Source: Hahella sp. KA22 (GTDB lineage: Bacteria > Pseudomonadota > Gammaproteobacteria > Pseudomonadales > Oleiphilaceae). From it: a DNA stretch of 64,000 nucleotides. The DNA is taken from assembly GCF_004135205.1 (NCBI RefSeq), contig NZ_CP035490.1, forward strand, positions 1,116,001 to 1,180,000, written 5' to 3'. The notes beneath the pieces were generated by a model. The model ran no database searches. It was not told where the DNA came from and worked only from the letters and a program-made list of their open reading frames with translations. Positions 1 to 8,894 of this stretch are shown here, in pieces (positions within the stretch are counted from its first letter, which is position 1; each line of letters opens with the position of its first letter). The position numbers were made by a program, and so were the translations under genes.

Positions 1-1
1 T

Positions 2-1294
2 GATCCGACGGCGTTCTTTAGCCGCAGCGGTAATGCCGCCTGCTACGGACCGACGCTGAAGTGGCAAAATCATCCTGATGCGGGGATGGGCGACCCTGGC
101 TCGGGCGAGTTGCCAAGTGGAGATCTGGGTATTTGGAGCGCCAGTACGTCAGACGGTGAAGCCTGTGCGGCGGCCCAGTTGAACGCGCGAATGCGGGATG
201 TCCAAGCGCGTGTAGGCATGGGGATGCTGACGTTGGCGGGCATGGTGGCGGTGTACGAGTCCACTGGCGCGACCTGGCCGGACGATATCAGCCCGGGAAC
301 GAGTGTCGATCTGACGGCTGAGCTGAATGCGTTGAGTCTGAGCCGTATGACCTTTAACAGTGCAGTCATGAGCCTGGATGCAGGCGGCTCTGTCTGGTCT
401 TACAGTTTGTCCGTGAGCTACGACGACGGATCTGGGGCGCGCAATATCTCCTTGAGCTTGCAGCATGCCATTACTGATCGTGATGCGGGCTTGTTCGAAG
501 GGCTTTTTTCCTATCTTGTAGAAGATGTCTTCGCCGGCGGTAATTGCGGGATGGGAGATAACAATGTCTCCCACAATGGCTCGGTGCATTACAAGAAAAC
601 GGGCTCCACCAACGTCACTTTGCAATCAAGAAGCGCCACAGCCTGTGGTTGGGCCAGTACGACGCCAGCGGCGGATATCCGGGACAATCTGGTTTCCTCC
701 ACGGTATTGAGCGATGCCTTTGCTGTCGATCCGGGTGGAGCGTGGGCGGATAATTTCAATGTATTTACTGCTGAGTTTAATACCGACAGTCTGCTGGGCC
801 TCTATTCCTATTCGTGGCAGGCGGGTTCAGGCGACTCCCATGCGCGGATTTTGGATATAGGTATAGAGACCACGGCCGGAGGCGAAGCCTACTTTGGTTT
901 TGGCGACAGAGTTCAGGATAGCCTGAGTGGTCAAATTAACGGATTTATCTGCAACTGGGCCGGTCCGGGAAATGATCATAGCCCGACTGACTTTAGTCAG
1001 TATGCGCAGAGACAGTTTCTGACCTATGACTCGGCCAGCGACAAGTACATCGTCTCCAGCGACGGCTCGTCCGACATTACCTATGCGCCAACCAACATCT
1101 GCATGTATGCCGGCGGCGCTTTCTTATATGACCGGGATCTGGATGGCGATCTAAGTGATGAAAACGCCAGCACCGTCAATGTTGTGGACGGCGGTTCGCC
1201 ACTGGATTTTGACTTAATGACAGTATCTGACTCGGAAGCCAATATTTGGGAGCATATTATCGCTCGCGGCTACAGTCTTCCCGTATATCCATGA
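2..1294 (+). CDS. Unrecognised protein, 5' end outside window
   Basis: The reading frame is open from the first complete codon of the window, so the gene begins upstream; about 430 residues are visible. No family is recognised. The visible part is rich in Gly, Ser, Asp and Asn with few Lys, contains several Cys (for example NCGMGDNN and FICNWAGPG) and has an acidic DRDLDGDLSDEN stretch, a composition typical of exported or surface proteins. No membrane segment is evident. An internal ATG at 86 is not needed as a start because the frame continues upstream. The stop lies 63 bases before the convergent rsmD stop. Function unknown. Confidence 0.75.
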   Translation, partial: DPTAFFSRSGNAACYGPTLKWQNHPDAGMGDPGSGELPSGDLGIWSASTSDGEACAAAQLNARMRDVQARVGMGMLTLAGMVAVYESTGATWPDDISPGTSVDLTAELNALSLSRMTFNSAVMSLDAGGSVWSYSLSVSYDDGSGARNISLSLQHAITDRDAGLFEGLFSYLVEDVFAGGNCGMGDNNVSHNGSVHYKKTGSTNVTLQSRSATACGWASTTPAADIRDNLVSSTVLSDAFAVDPGGAWADNFNVFTAEFNTDSLLGLYSYSWQAGSGDSHARILDIGIETTAGGEAYFGFGDRVQDSLSGQINGFICNWAGPGNDHSPTDFSQYAQRQFLTYDSASDKYIVSSDGSSDITYAPTNICMYAGGAFLYDRDLDGDLSDENASTVNVVDGGSPLDFDLMTVSDSEANIWEHIIARGYSLPVYP

Positions 1295-1324
1295 TAATCG
1301 CGTACTGAAGATGACAGCCTGATG

Positions 1325-1351
1325 GCGGCGCTCTTCGGTAGTGAGCGCCGC
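1325..1351. terminator. Hairpin between convergent genes
   Basis: A perfect 9-bp inverted repeat (GCGGCGCTC / GAGCGCCGC, loop of 9) lies between the convergent stops of the first gene and rsmD. There is no T-run on either side, so it may be a weak bidirectional or 3'-end stabilising hairpin. Confidence 0.45.
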
Positions 1352-1357
1352 TAAGAA

Positions 1358-1951
1358 TCAGTCTGGCTGGCGGACCAGACATAATGCATATTGCACTTGT
1401 CCGGCTGTCTTATGACGGGAAATAGCCCAGCCGGGAGGCAGTGGAAGCGGATTGAGCTCTACCTCCGCTTCGATGTACACATAAGCGTTTGCTGCCAGCA
1501 GTCTTCTTTCCGCCAGGATTTGCAGGGCGGGAGCAAGAAACTCTTTTCTGAAAGGCGGATCAAGAAATACAACCTCCCAGGGCTTGTTCGGCGACGCGGC
1601 TCTTAACCAACTCAGTGCGTCTGCGCTCGCCACGCTGGCGTTATCCGCACGTAAAAGCTGTATCTGGCTTTTCAAATGAGATGCAATCACTGGGCTTTGA
1701 TCAATAAAGGTCACATCCGCCGCGCCACGGGAAAGCGCCTCTAATCCCAGCGCGCCGCTGCCGCAGAATACATCCAGGCAGCGAGGTCCAGGAAATATGG
1801 GCATTAGCCAGTTGAATAGCGTTTCCCGCACCCGGTCTGGAGTCGGGCGCACGCCGTCTAAAGCGGGGAATGTCAGTTTTCTACCCCGGTGGGAGCCGCC
1901 GATAATGCGCAATTGACCCAACTCAGGGGCGGACTTGCCTTTATGTCTCAT
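1358..1951 (-). CDS. rsmD: 16S rRNA (guanine(966)-N2)-methyltransferase RsmD
   Basis: Predicted cytoplasmic SAM-dependent methyltransferase that modifies G966 of 16S rRNA in the small subunit. The 197-residue protein shows the family's N-terminal RIIGG and RPTPDRVRETLFNWL motifs, the SAM-binding loop DVFCGSGALG at residues 60-69, and the catalytic DPPF motif at 131-134, the signature of N-methylation of exocyclic amino groups. Length is normal for RsmD. It is divergent from ftsY, the arrangement widely seen in gammaproteobacteria, and the shared 168-base spacer should hold both promoters. Confidence 0.95.
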   Translation of the reverse strand: MRHKGKSAPELGQLRIIGGSHRGRKLTFPALDGVRPTPDRVRETLFNWLMPIFPGPRCLDVFCGSGALGLEALSRGAADVTFIDQSPVIASHLKSQIQLLRADNASVASADALSWLRAASPNKPWEVVFLDPPFRKEFLAPALQILAERRLLAANAYVYIEAEVELNPLPLPPGWAISRHKTAGQVQYALCLVRQPD

Positions 1952-2119
1952 GCTATGTGTGTGGTCCGAATGAAATGTAAATTACCAGGCGCTTAGGGCG
2001 TCACGTCCTCAATTTTTCCGCCTATATTTGGGCGCAGCGGAGCGGGTAGGGCCGTTAGCCTTGCGTACGAACATCGCAGGTTAATAGAATAGGGCCCCAT
2101 TTGCATCTTCGCCTAAGTT

Positions 2120-3265
2120 TTGGACATCTCTGATATGCATTCAATGATCAACTATGTGTTTATGGCCCTGATGGGGTTGTCGGTATTGTTATTTATCGCC
2201 GACATTCTGTCCCGTAGAAATAGCCTCCCGCGTCCGCGCCCATTTGAACTGAGTCCGCCTGAAACGCAGAAGCAAGCGGAAGCGAAGGGCGTAACGCCGG
2301 CAAAGACGCAGCCTGAGCCTGCAAAAGAGGTCGCTGCGCAAGAACCTTCCGGCGGATGGTTGACGAGAGTGCGCACAGGCTTGAGCAAAACCCGTGGCCA
2401 GTTCAGTCAGAACCTTATGGCGCTGTTCGCCGGTTCCAAGGCGATAGATGACGAGCTGTTGGAAGAAATCGAAACCCTGTTGTTATCCGCCGATGTGGGC
2501 ATTGAAGCCACGACGCAGATTACTCAGGCCATTACTGAAAAACTTGATCGTAACCAGTTAAAAGACTCATCTGCGCTCTATGAAGCTCTGAAAGAAGAGC
2601 TTCGCGGCCTGTTAGAGCCATGCTCCAGTCCTCTGCAAGTAGAAAACAAAACCCCTTATGTGATTCTGGTGGTGGGCGTGAACGGCGTCGGCAAGACCAC
2701 CACGATTGGCAAGCTGGCCAATAAGTTCCAGAAGGAAGGCCGCTCTGTCGTCCTGGCCGCCGGAGATACTTTCCGCGCCGCCGCTGTGGAACAGCTACAA
2801 GTTTGGGGTGAGCGCAACAATGTGCCGGTTATCGCGCAACATACCGGTGCGGACAGCGCCTCTGTCATTTTCGACGCGGTGCAGGCGGCCAAGTCGCGAG
2901 GAGTGGACGTTGTTATCGCTGATACGGCGGGACGTCTGCAGAACAAAGAGAATCTGATGTCCGAGCTGGAGAAAGTGGTTCGCGTCATCAAGAAGCATGA
3001 CCCGGAAGCGCCTCATGAGGTGTTGTTGGTGCTGGACGCAGGTACAGGACAGAATGCGTTGAGCCAGGCTCAGTTGTTCCGTCAGGCGGTCGGCGTCACC
3101 GGTATCGCCATCACCAAACTGGATGGCACGGCGAAAGGCGGTATCCTGTTCGCCATCGCCAAGCAGCATGGATTGCCGATCCGCTATATCGGCGTAGGGG
3201 AAGGTATTGACGATCTACGCCCATTCAACGCTAGCGAATTTGTGGATGCGCTGTTTGACGCATAA
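2120..3265 (+). CDS. ftsY: Signal recognition particle receptor FtsY
   Basis: SRP receptor GTPase that docks SRP-ribosome complexes at the inner membrane for co-translational insertion. The 381-residue protein has the NG domain with P-loop GVNGVGKTTT near residue 187, DTAGR near 267 and TKLDG near 332. The first codon is TTG at 2120; ATG codons at 2135 and 2144 in the same frame are alternative starts. Unlike E. coli FtsY, which has a long acidic region and no membrane segment, this one begins with a hydrophobic stretch at about residues 12-30 (YVFMALMGLSVLLFIADIL), followed by basic residues and a Pro/Glu-rich linker, so it may be membrane-anchored. First gene of ftsY-ftsE-ftsX. Confidence 0.95.
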   Translation: MDISDMHSMINYVFMALMGLSVLLFIADILSRRNSLPRPRPFELSPPETQKQAEAKGVTPAKTQPEPAKEVAAQEPSGGWLTRVRTGLSKTRGQFSQNLMALFAGSKAIDDELLEEIETLLLSADVGIEATTQITQAITEKLDRNQLKDSSALYEALKEELRGLLEPCSSPLQVENKTPYVILVVGVNGVGKTTTIGKLANKFQKEGRSVVLAAGDTFRAAAVEQLQVWGERNNVPVIAQHTGADSASVIFDAVQAAKSRGVDVVIADTAGRLQNKENLMSELEKVVRVIKKHDPEAPHEVLLVLDAGTGQNALSQAQLFRQAVGVTGIAITKLDGTAKGGILFAIAKQHGLPIRYIGVGEGIDDLRPFNASEFVDALFDA

Positions 3266-3308
3266 AACCGAGGCTTAAGAGCAAGGCGATGAGGCAAAGA
3301 GGAAACTT

Positions 3309-3986
3309 ATGATCGGCGACAGCATGATCCACTTTGATCGGGTCTCGAAACGCTACAGTGGCGGATTTGAAGCCCTGTCTGAGGTCAGCTTTTCATTGCG
3401 GCGCGGTGAGATGGCGTTTCTGACCGGGCACTCTGGCGCGGGCAAAAGCACGCTGCTGAAATTGATCATGCTTATGGAGCGTCCCAATCAGGGGCGCATT
3501 TATGTTGGCGGCCAGAATCTGGAGAAGTTTCCCCGCCGGCAAATTCCCTATTTCCGTCGCCATGTGGGGGTCGTGTTTCAGAACCATCACCTGCTGTTTG
3601 ATCGCACCGTATTTCAAAACGTCGCCTTGCCATTGGAAATTGCAGGCGTTTCTTCCCGGGAGATCGGAAGACGGGTTCGCGCGTCTCTGGATAAGGTAGG
3701 GCTGTTGAAGAAAGAAAATTCATTGCCCATCACCTTATCCGGAGGGGAGCAGCAGCGAGTGGGCATCGCCCGGGCGGTGGTGAACAAACCTGCATTGCTG
3801 CTCGCCGATGAGCCTACAGGGAACCTGGACCCTGAACTGTCCGCAGAGATCATGCGGCTGTTCCAGCAGTTTAACCAGGTTGGGGTGACCGTACTGATCG
3901 CCAGCCACGATCTGGCGTTGATCTCTCATATGAAACATCGCGTAATGCGACTGGATCATGGCCAACTGGTGGCCGGTCGCGGCTGA
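3309..3986 (+). CDS. ftsE: Cell division ATP-binding protein FtsE
   Basis: ATPase subunit of the FtsEX complex, which acts at the division septum to control periplasmic peptidoglycan hydrolases. The 225-residue protein has Walker A GHSGAGKS near residue 40, the signature LSGGEQQR near 143, Walker B LLLADEPT near 163 and a switch His in ASHDLAL. The start at 3309 has a good AGAGGAA ribosome site; a second ATG at 3324 is possible. It lies 43 bases after ftsY and 33 bases before ftsX, so the three are probably co-transcribed. Confidence 0.95.
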   Translation: MIGDSMIHFDRVSKRYSGGFEALSEVSFSLRRGEMAFLTGHSGAGKSTLLKLIMLMERPNQGRIYVGGQNLEKFPRRQIPYFRRHVGVVFQNHHLLFDRTVFQNVALPLEIAGVSSREIGRRVRASLDKVGLLKKENSLPITLSGGEQQRVGIARAVVNKPALLLADEPTGNLDPELSAEIMRLFQQFNQVGVTVLIASHDLALISHMKHRVMRLDHGQLVAGRG

Positions 3987-4019
3987 TTGAAATCTCCCGA
4001 GCGAAGAGAATAAAAGAAT

Positions 4020-5054
4020 ATGAAAGAAAACATACCGCGCGGAGCCAGCCCTTCAAGATCGGGTCGTAAACAGCCGCCTCCTCCGCCTGCCGAAGCGCCG
4101 CCGCGTCAGGGAGCCTCCGCCGGATTAGAGCAAAGCGGCCTGGAAGCCTACTTTGCCCACCACCGTCTGATCGCCCGCGACAGCTTAATGCGTCTGATAC
4201 GAAGTCCTTTGTCCAGTCTGATGACATGGCTGGTGATTGCTGTGGCGCTGGCTTTACCGTGCGGCTTGTTTGTCATGCTCGGCAATCTGGGCGGATTGAC
4301 GGAAGGGCTGGAGGGCGCCTCGCGGGTATCGCTTTATATGAAACTGGATGTGGATGATCAGGCTGCCTATAAATTGGCGCAGAAGCTTAAAGAACGTCCA
4401 GAGGTGCAGTCGATGCAGTTCATTAACCGCACTCAGGCGTTGGAGGAGTTCAAGTCTCTGTCTGGTTGGGGTGATGTACTGGCTTATCTGGATGATAACC
4501 CGTTGCCGGCGGTGATCGTATTGCAGCCCGCGCCGGAATACGGGCAAGCGGAAAAGGTGCAGGCTTTCACGGAAACGTTGTCCAAGCTTCCTGAAGTGGA
4601 CAATGTGCAATTGGATCTACAGTGGGTGAAGCGCTTGAATGCCTTGTTTGAAGTGCTGGGGCGCAGCACGCTGGCCATAGGAGCCTTATTGGGGCTGGCG
4701 GTCATTCTGATCATCGGCAACACTATCCGGCTGGCGATCGAGAACCGTAAAGACGAAATTCTGGTGGTTAAGCTGGTAGGGGGAACCGATCCTTTTGTGC
4801 GCAGACCGTTCTTGTATACCGGTTTTTGGTATGGCGTAGGCGGCGCTTTATTGGCTTGGTTACTGGTGAATATGGCGCTGCTCTGGCTGAGCGGACCGGT
4901 GAACCAGTTGGCGGCGTTGTATTACAGCAGCTTCAACTTGTCCGGCCTGTCTATTGAAGCCTCTTCCTTGCTGCTGCTGACAGGGTCTTTCCTGGGGTGC
5001 GGCGGCGCCTGGCTCGCGGTAAGACGGCATTTGGATGATATTGAACCTAAATGA
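4020..5054 (+). CDS. ftsX: Cell division protein FtsX
   Basis: Integral membrane partner of FtsE. The 344-residue protein has a Pro-rich cytoplasmic N-terminus (PPPPPAEAPP), a first membrane segment near residues 65-85, a periplasmic domain of about 130 residues that in the family contacts EnvC-type activators, and three further membrane segments in the C-terminal FtsX domain (near 220-240, 270-300 and 310-330). Four segments and this length match the family. It is last in the ftsYEX series and is followed by 241 bases before rpoH. Confidence 0.95.
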   Translation: MKENIPRGASPSRSGRKQPPPPPAEAPPRQGASAGLEQSGLEAYFAHHRLIARDSLMRLIRSPLSSLMTWLVIAVALALPCGLFVMLGNLGGLTEGLEGASRVSLYMKLDVDDQAAYKLAQKLKERPEVQSMQFINRTQALEEFKSLSGWGDVLAYLDDNPLPAVIVLQPAPEYGQAEKVQAFTETLSKLPEVDNVQLDLQWVKRLNALFEVLGRSTLAIGALLGLAVILIIGNTIRLAIENRKDEILVVKLVGGTDPFVRRPFLYTGFWYGVGGALLAWLLVNMALLWLSGPVNQLAALYYSSFNLSGLSIEASSLLLLTGSFLGCGGAWLAVRRHLDDIEPK

Positions 5055-5218
5055 CCAATTTTTAATATCGTCCAGCTATTGAAATAATGATAGCCGGCCT
5101 TAATTACAGTTAAGCCCTGTAATCCAGTGCGGGCGGCGGGCTTGATAGGAATAGGCTCGTAGAGACTTTCAGACGAGGAGGATAAAGTCGATTGTAATGT
5201 TACATTTCGTTACAATGA

Positions 5219-5246
5219 GGAACTTTAGACTGCGTTGGCAGTCCAA
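5219..5246 (+). promoter_or_regulatory. Candidate sigma-E type promoter for rpoH
   Basis: GGAACTT at 5219-5225 matches the -35 element of sigma-E (RpoE/AlgU) promoters and TCCAA at 5242-5246 fits the TCnAA-type -10 element, with a 16-base spacer. It lies 50 bases before the rpoH start. In E. coli one rpoH promoter is sigma-E dependent, so this is biologically plausible; it rests on motif reading only. Confidence 0.55.
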
Positions 5247-5295
5247 TCGTCAAGTGCTATATTTTCACGTCGAGTAAGATAATTGGAGATTTTGA

Positions 5296-6150
5296 ATGGG
5301 TACCAGTTTACGGCCTGTAGAAATGCTTGCTCCAGTAGGGAATCTGGAGGGATACGTTCACGCGGTAAACAGCATTCCTGTTCTCAGCGCTGAAGAAGAG
5401 CGCGAATTGGCGGAACGTTTCCACCAGAACGAGGACTTATACGCAGCCAGACAGTTGGTCATGGCTCATCTTCGCTTTGTGGTGCATATCGCCAAGAGTT
5501 ATTCCGGATACGGTCTGTCTCAGGCTGACTTGGTCCAGGAAGGGAATATTGGATTGATGAAAGCGGTTAAACGCTTCAACCCTGAGTTCGGCGTTCGTCT
5601 GGTTTCTTTCGCGGTGCACTGGATTAAAGCGGAAATCCACGAATTCATTTTGCGTAACTGGCGTATTGTCAAAGTGGCGACCACCAAAGCGCAACGCAAA
5701 CTGTTCTTTAACCTGCGCTCCGCCAAGAAGCGTCTGGCTTGGTTGACGAATGACGAAGCCAAAGCTGTTGCGGAGGACCTGGGCGTCGATACCCATGTTG
5801 TGCGGGAAATGGAAAGCCGATTGGCTGGCCAGGATACGTCTTTTGACGCTGGCGCGGATGAAGACGACGAAACGGCGTTCAAGGCTCCGGCGAACTATTT
5901 GGAAGATCGCCGCTATGATCCGGCGATGATGCTGGAAAATGAAAACTGGGAGGAAGACTCCAACAGCCGTCTCCACGACGCGCTCACCCAGTTGGATGAA
6001 CGCAGCAAAGACATCATTCAGAAGCGTTGGCTGGCTGAAAGTAAAGCCACCTTGCATGAGCTTGCCGATGAATACGGCGTTTCCGCTGAGCGTATACGCC
6101 AGCTGGAAAAGAACGCGATGAAGAAGGTCAAGCTGATGCTTGAAGCATAA
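5296..6150 (+). CDS. rpoH: RNA polymerase sigma factor RpoH (sigma-32)
   Basis: Heat-shock sigma factor directing RNA polymerase to chaperone and protease genes. The 284-residue protein has region 2 with [14 protein letters not shown] and the core-binding and -10 recognition helices ([15 protein letters not shown]), the RpoH-specific box QRKLFFNLR near residue 133, and region 4 with an HTH near the C-terminus ([15 protein letters not shown]). The start at 5296 has GGAG ten bases upstream. It follows ftsX, as in most gammaproteobacteria, but has its own upstream region and its own terminator. Confidence 0.97.
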   Translation: MGTSLRPVEMLAPVGNLEGYVHAVNSIPVLSAEEERELAERFHQNEDLYAARQLVMAHLRFVVHIAKSYSGYGLSQADLVQEGNIGLMKAVKRFNPEFGVRLVSFAVHWIKAEIHEFILRNWRIVKVATTKAQRKLFFNLRSAKKRLAWLTNDEAKAVAEDLGVDTHVVREMESRLAGQDTSFDAGADEDDETAFKAPANYLEDRRYDPAMMLENENWEEDSNSRLHDALTQLDERSKDIIQKRWLAESKATLHELADEYGVSAERIRQLEKNAMKKVKLMLEA

Positions 6151-6166
6151 GCGACGCCAGCTACTG

Positions 6167-6195
6167 AAAAAACCGCCGCATGGCGGTTTTTTTTT
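6167..6195 (+). terminator. Rho-independent terminator of rpoH
   Basis: An A-run, the stem ACCGCC / GGCGGT with a GCAT loop and nine T residues lie 17 bases after the rpoH stop. This is a canonical intrinsic terminator that separates rpoH from the next gene. Confidence 0.9.
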
Positions 6196-6232
6196 GCAGT
6201 GACTCTGCTGCTCTCTAAAGGAAACAATACCC

Positions 6233-7123
6233 ATGCATATCGCTTTTCTTGGCGTTGGCCTAATGGGCGCGCCCATGGTAGAGAATCTGTTAGGCGCTGG
6301 TTATTCCTTGACGCTATGGAACCGGACTCGCTCCAAGGCCGAGGCGTTTGCTGAGCGAGCCCATATCGCTGACGGGCCTGCGCAGGCGGTTAAAAAGGCG
6401 GATGTCGTTATTCTGATGCTGGAAAACGGCCCGGTGGTTGACGACATTTTGATGCGGCAGGGCGTTGCAGATGCTGTTCCGCCTGGGGCCTTGGTCATTG
6501 ATATGGGCTCTATTCCGCCGTCATTGGCGCGTAAGCACGCTAGTTATCTGCGAGCAAGAGATGTGGCCCACTTGGATGCCCCCGTTTCTGGCGGGACGGT
6601 AGGAGCGGCGCAGGCGACGTTATCGATCATGGTGGGGGGCGAGCGGAGTCAGTATGACAGAGCCCAGCCTGTCTTCGGCGCATTGGGCAAAACCACCTAC
6701 ATTGGTCCTCATGGCGCAGGACAACTGGCGAAGCTCGCTAATCAGGCGATTGTAGGCATCACCATTGGCGCGGTTGCCGAAGCTTTAATGCTGGCGGCCA
6801 AAGGCGGAGCAGATCCAGTGGCTGTGCGTGAAGCGTTGCTAGGAGGGTTCGCATCAAGCCGTATTCTGGATTTACACGGCCGCCGAATGCTGGAGCGCAA
6901 TTTCCAGCCTGGAGCGACAGCCAGAGTGCAGCACAAAGATTTGACCATGATCCTTGATGAGGCCAAAGCGGAGGGGTTAACTCTGCCCCTTACCGAACAG
7001 GTTTTCGAGGAATATCAGGCCTTGATGGAAGCCGGGCATGAAAATGTGGACCACAGTGGTCTATTGCTGCACATAGAGGCGCTTAATCAGGTTCGCCTTG
7101 ATGGAGAGCACAAGGATGCCTAA
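6233..7123 (+). CDS. 2-hydroxy-3-oxopropionate (tartronate semialdehyde) reductase family
   Basis: NAD(P)-dependent beta-hydroxyacid dehydrogenase of 296 residues. It has the N-terminal Rossmann motif GVGLMGAPM, the substrate-binding DAPVSGGTVGA motif near residue 121 and the catalytic-lysine region GAGQLAKLANQ near residue 165. The next gene is a hydroxypyruvate isomerase, which favours reduction of tartronate semialdehyde to glycerate (GlxR/GarR) over 3-hydroxyisobutyrate; a separate mmsB in a valine operon at 32 kb supports this division of labour. AAGGA precedes the start by 9 bases. Glyoxylate carboligase is not in the window, so the pathway is only partly visible. Confidence 0.8.
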   Translation: MHIAFLGVGLMGAPMVENLLGAGYSLTLWNRTRSKAEAFAERAHIADGPAQAVKKADVVILMLENGPVVDDILMRQGVADAVPPGALVIDMGSIPPSLARKHASYLRARDVAHLDAPVSGGTVGAAQATLSIMVGGERSQYDRAQPVFGALGKTTYIGPHGAGQLAKLANQAIVGITIGAVAEALMLAAKGGADPVAVREALLGGFASSRILDLHGRRMLERNFQPGATARVQHKDLTMILDEAKAEGLTLPLTEQVFEEYQALMEAGHENVDHSGLLLHIEALNQVRLDGEHKDA

Positions 7124-7883
7124 GTTCGCCGCCAACCTTTCTATGCTGTTTACGGACGTTCCCATTGCGGCGCGTTTTGCGGCGGCGGTCGAAGCTGGTT
7201 TCACGGAAGTTGAAATGCAGTTTCCTTATGCCTGGGATAAAGCTTTATTGTCCGCCAGCCGAGAAAAGGCCGGAGTCAGTGTGGTGCTGCATAACTTACC
7301 TGCTGGGGATTGGGATGCCGGTGAACGCGGAATTGCTTGCATTCCGGGGCGTGAGAGCGAGTTTAGGGAAGGGGTGGAATTGGCGATCGAATACGCGAAG
7401 GCTCTCGGCGCGCCCAGGTTGAACTGTCTGGCGGGGATAAAGCCAGCGTCAGTATGCGATGAGCAGGCATGGCTCACGCTGGTCGGGAATTTGCGCTACG
7501 CAGCGAAAAAGCTTGATGACGAGGGCATTGTGCTGACATTGGAAGCGATCAACAGCCTGGATGTCCCTGGTTTTCTGATCGACAGCACAGAAAAGGCGCT
7601 GCGTGCGATTCAGCTATTAGGTGTGAATAATATTAAATATCAATATGATATCTATCATATGCAAGTGATGGAGGGCGATCTGGTGCGGACCATCAAGCGC
7701 CACCTCGCCAATATCGGTCATATTCAGTTCGCCGATAATCCAGGACGTCATCAACCTGGGACTGGTGAAATCAACTTTGCATATATTTTCTCCCAGCTTG
7801 ATGAAATGGGTTATCAAGGGTGGGTGAGCGCAGAGTATATTCCCCTCGGAAATACGCGGGATACGCTGGGATGGTTGCAATAA
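7116..7883 (+). CDS. hyi: Hydroxypyruvate isomerase
   Basis: Predicted TIM-barrel isomerase interconverting hydroxypyruvate and tartronate semialdehyde in glyoxylate metabolism. From ATG 7116 the protein has 255 residues and begins MPKFAANLSMLF, as Hyi proteins do; GGAG lies 10 bases upstream. TTG 7098 and ATG 7101 would add six residues and seem less likely. Family features include LEAINSLDVPGFL, YDIYHMQVMEGD, the GHIQFADNPGRHQPGTGE segment carrying metal and substrate ligands, and SAEYIP near the end. It overlaps the reductase gene by 8 bases, implying translational coupling. Confidence 0.9.
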   Translation: MPKFAANLSMLFTDVPIAARFAAAVEAGFTEVEMQFPYAWDKALLSASREKAGVSVVLHNLPAGDWDAGERGIACIPGRESEFREGVELAIEYAKALGAPRLNCLAGIKPASVCDEQAWLTLVGNLRYAAKKLDDEGIVLTLEAINSLDVPGFLIDSTEKALRAIQLLGVNNIKYQYDIYHMQVMEGDLVRTIKRHLANIGHIQFADNPGRHQPGTGEINFAYIFSQLDEMGYQGWVSAEYIPLGNTRDTLGWLQ

Positions 7884-7896
7884 GGGGCTTCGCCCC
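7884..7896 (+). terminator. Short GC hairpin after hyi
   Basis: GGGGC-TTC-GCCCC immediately follows the hyi stop. The stem is short and followed by AAATTACTAAAT rather than a T-run, so termination is possible but weak. Confidence 0.4.
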
Positions 7897-8016
7897 CAAA
7901 TTACTAAATCTTAACTGGGCGTTTATTTACCCTGTACCTAGACTACGCAATGGGTAAATAATGAACTACCAGCTTAGTAAATTAACATCAGACGACGACT
8001 GGAGACTTGGAATTTA

Positions 8017-8823
8017 ATGGGCTGGTGGGGAAAAGTTATCGGCGGCGCATTTGGATATGCATTAGGCGGTCCCTTAGGGGGATTGCTCGGCGCTGCAATC
8101 GGACATAGTTTTGACGTCGGCGTACAGCGGATCGAATTAGAACCGCCGAACTGGGGCGCCGGTGACCAGGAGCGGGTGCAAACGGCCTTCTTCACCGCCG
8201 TGTTCAGCGTAATGGGGCATGTCGCCAAAGCTGATGGCCGCGTCAGTGAGGTGGAAATCCAGGCTGCGCGCCACATCATGGCGGGTATGCAATTGAATCC
8301 GGAGCAGGAAAAGTTGGCGATTGAATTATTCAATCGCGGTAAGCAGCCGGAGTTCGACCTGCAGGCGGTATTGCTCCAGTTCCGGGATGAATGCCATCGT
8401 CGCGCCAACTTACTGCAGATGTTCCTGGAAATACTGCTGGCGACTGCGCTGGCGGATCAGGATCTGCACGCCAATGAACAACGTATACTGCGTGAAGTGG
8501 CTGAAACTCTGGGATTCAGCCGTCATCAATTTGAAGGCTTGCTGGCGATGTCTATCGCCAGACAGCGATACGCCCAGGAAGGTTTCCACGCCGGCGCGAA
8601 AGAAAAAACGCCGAGTCTATCGGACGCTTACGCCGCGCTGGGAGTGAATGAAAACTCTACTGATGAAGAAATTAAGAAAGCCTACCGGCGTCTGATGAGT
8701 CAACACCATCCGGATAAGCTGGTGTCGAAGGGCCTGCCGGAGGAAATGGTTAAGATAGCGACGGAGAAAACTCAGGAGATCCGCACCGCCTACGAGCAAA
8801 TCAAGCGGGCGCGGGGCGGATGA
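8017..8823 (+). CDS. djlA: Co-chaperone DjlA-like protein (TerB + DnaJ)
   Basis: Membrane-anchored DnaK co-chaperone of 268 residues. A glycine-rich hydrophobic N-terminus (residues 6-30, GGAFGYALGGPLGGLLGAAIG) resembles the single dimerising membrane segment of DjlA. Next is a TerB-like helical domain (about 45-170, with VAKADGRVSEVE and ALADQDLHANEQ) and a C-terminal J domain (about 203-265) with the HPD motif in QHHPDKL near residue 231 that stimulates DnaK. Domain order and length match DjlA. It stands alone, with no clear operon partner. Confidence 0.9.
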   Translation: MGWWGKVIGGAFGYALGGPLGGLLGAAIGHSFDVGVQRIELEPPNWGAGDQERVQTAFFTAVFSVMGHVAKADGRVSEVEIQAARHIMAGMQLNPEQEKLAIELFNRGKQPEFDLQAVLLQFRDECHRRANLLQMFLEILLATALADQDLHANEQRILREVAETLGFSRHQFEGLLAMSIARQRYAQEGFHAGAKEKTPSLSDAYAALGVNENSTDEEIKKAYRRLMSQHHPDKLVSKGLPEEMVKIATEKTQEIRTAYEQIKRARGG

Positions 8824-8894
8824 GTTCGGACGCTGCTGGCAAGGAACTTCTGTTTCTGTAGTGGTATCAGGTAGTGAAGAGACGGGGATGAAAA

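Noticed and set aside
2071-2110. Heat-shock (sigma-32) promoter before ftsY, from a CCCCAT element
   Set aside because: No CTTGAA-like -35 at the required spacing.
5437-6276. Long frame on the minus strand opposite rpoH (279 residues)
   Set aside because: Antisense shadow of a strongly supported gene; composition (His, Arg, Phe-rich) is not protein-like, and it spans the rpoH terminator.
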